Under the pieces are notes generated by a model. The model was given only the letters and a program-made list of their open reading frames with translations, made no database searches and was not told where the DNA came from. From CAZEFK01 sp964511405 (GTDB lineage Bacteria > Pseudomonadota > Alphaproteobacteria > Elsterales > Elsteraceae), in NCBI GenBank assembly GCA_964511405.1, contig CAZEFK010000129.1:1-21392 (forward strand): a stretch of DNA of 21,392 bases. Reading direction: 5' to 3'. A program made the translations under genes and the position numbers. This document shows positions 21,222 through 21,392 of the stretch, one piece after another; position 1 is the stretch's first letter, and each line of letters begins with the position of its first letter.

Positions 21222-21392
21222 CGCCAGCCTCCCGCGTCGCCTTGCGGGTCCATCTATACGGGATGGCCTGCGCCGAGGACAGCGTCCGACGGCCACGCCG
21301 CCGGCGCGGTGCCGAGCGGGCCGGGCGGGCGGTCCCAGGACAGGGGCGCGCCCGCCACGGCCAGCGGCGGGCGCACCCGCCGCGCCGGCCCC
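21222..21392. other. Window end without callable gene
   Basis: 171 GC-rich bases upstream of the receiver gene. It holds its ribosome-binding site (21228-21232) and probably its promoter. I see no frame with family resemblance. The far end may lie inside another gene that the window cuts. Confidence 0.4.

Overview
The window is a GC-rich stretch (many 60-base blocks exceed 70% G+C) from an alphaproteobacterium, most likely a Rhodospirillales-type lineage. The evidence is the GroEL tail ending in a Gly/Met repeat plus Asp-Met-Asp-Phe, a DUF6481-type protein, an OmpA/caspase operon, a globin-coupled chemoreceptor and the general gene style. Genus cannot be named from sequence alone. I see no rRNA, CRISPR array or insertion sequence. 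There is one tRNA, tRNA-Arg(CCG).

Layout. 1-3466 (+): 3' end of groEL with a strong terminator, a secreted Cys-rich peptidoglycan-binding protein, an arginase-family enzyme, and an unrecognised CxxC protein. 3529-5537 (-): the most notable locus. It holds a 415-residue protein with a low-complexity N-terminal part and a C-terminal PD-(D/E)XK-like nuclease module, followed by two tandem paralogous genes of the NTF2-fold immunity type. This reads as an orphan polymorphic toxin with duplicated immunity genes. G+C falls sharply from the toxin's N-terminal part to its C-terminal module and the immunity genes, as expected for an exchangeable toxin tip. 5538-6742: a gene-poor stretch with a minus-facing terminator-like hairpin, a 13-bp tandem repeat, tRNA-Arg, then a DUF6481 protein.

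6870-9115 (+): an AraC regulator and an MFS efflux pump that share a 13-bp inverted sequence at their two start regions, a candidate operator. 9138-10040 (-): a protein ending in three 34-37-residue repeats typical of secreted alphaproteobacterial proteins. 10238-13802 (+): a PLP aminotransferase, an RraA/aldolase-fold protein, and a soluble protoglobin-coupled chemoreceptor. 13851-15841 (-): an OmpA-domain protein overlapping by one base with an exported caspase-like protease; both mature proteins carry the same TRGLRIE segment.

15990-18715 (+): an ABC oligopeptide-type binding protein overlapping an M20-family hydrolase whose canonical metal ligands are partly replaced. 18776-19806 (+): a DUF1348/NTF2-like protein and a TetR regulator, overlapping by one base and preceded by a perfect TACCGATCGGTA palindrome. 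19834-21221 (-): a stand-alone receiver domain overlapping an exported LprI/DUF3298-type protein. The last 171 bases hold nothing I can call.

Several adjacent genes overlap at stop/start codons (OmpA-caspase, SBP-M20, DUF1348-TetR, receiver-LprI), so translational coupling is a recurring feature. The best candidates for undescribed biology are the toxin/double-immunity locus, the OmpA-caspase pair and the M20 protein with altered metal ligands. All functional calls come from reading motifs by eye; no database search was run.
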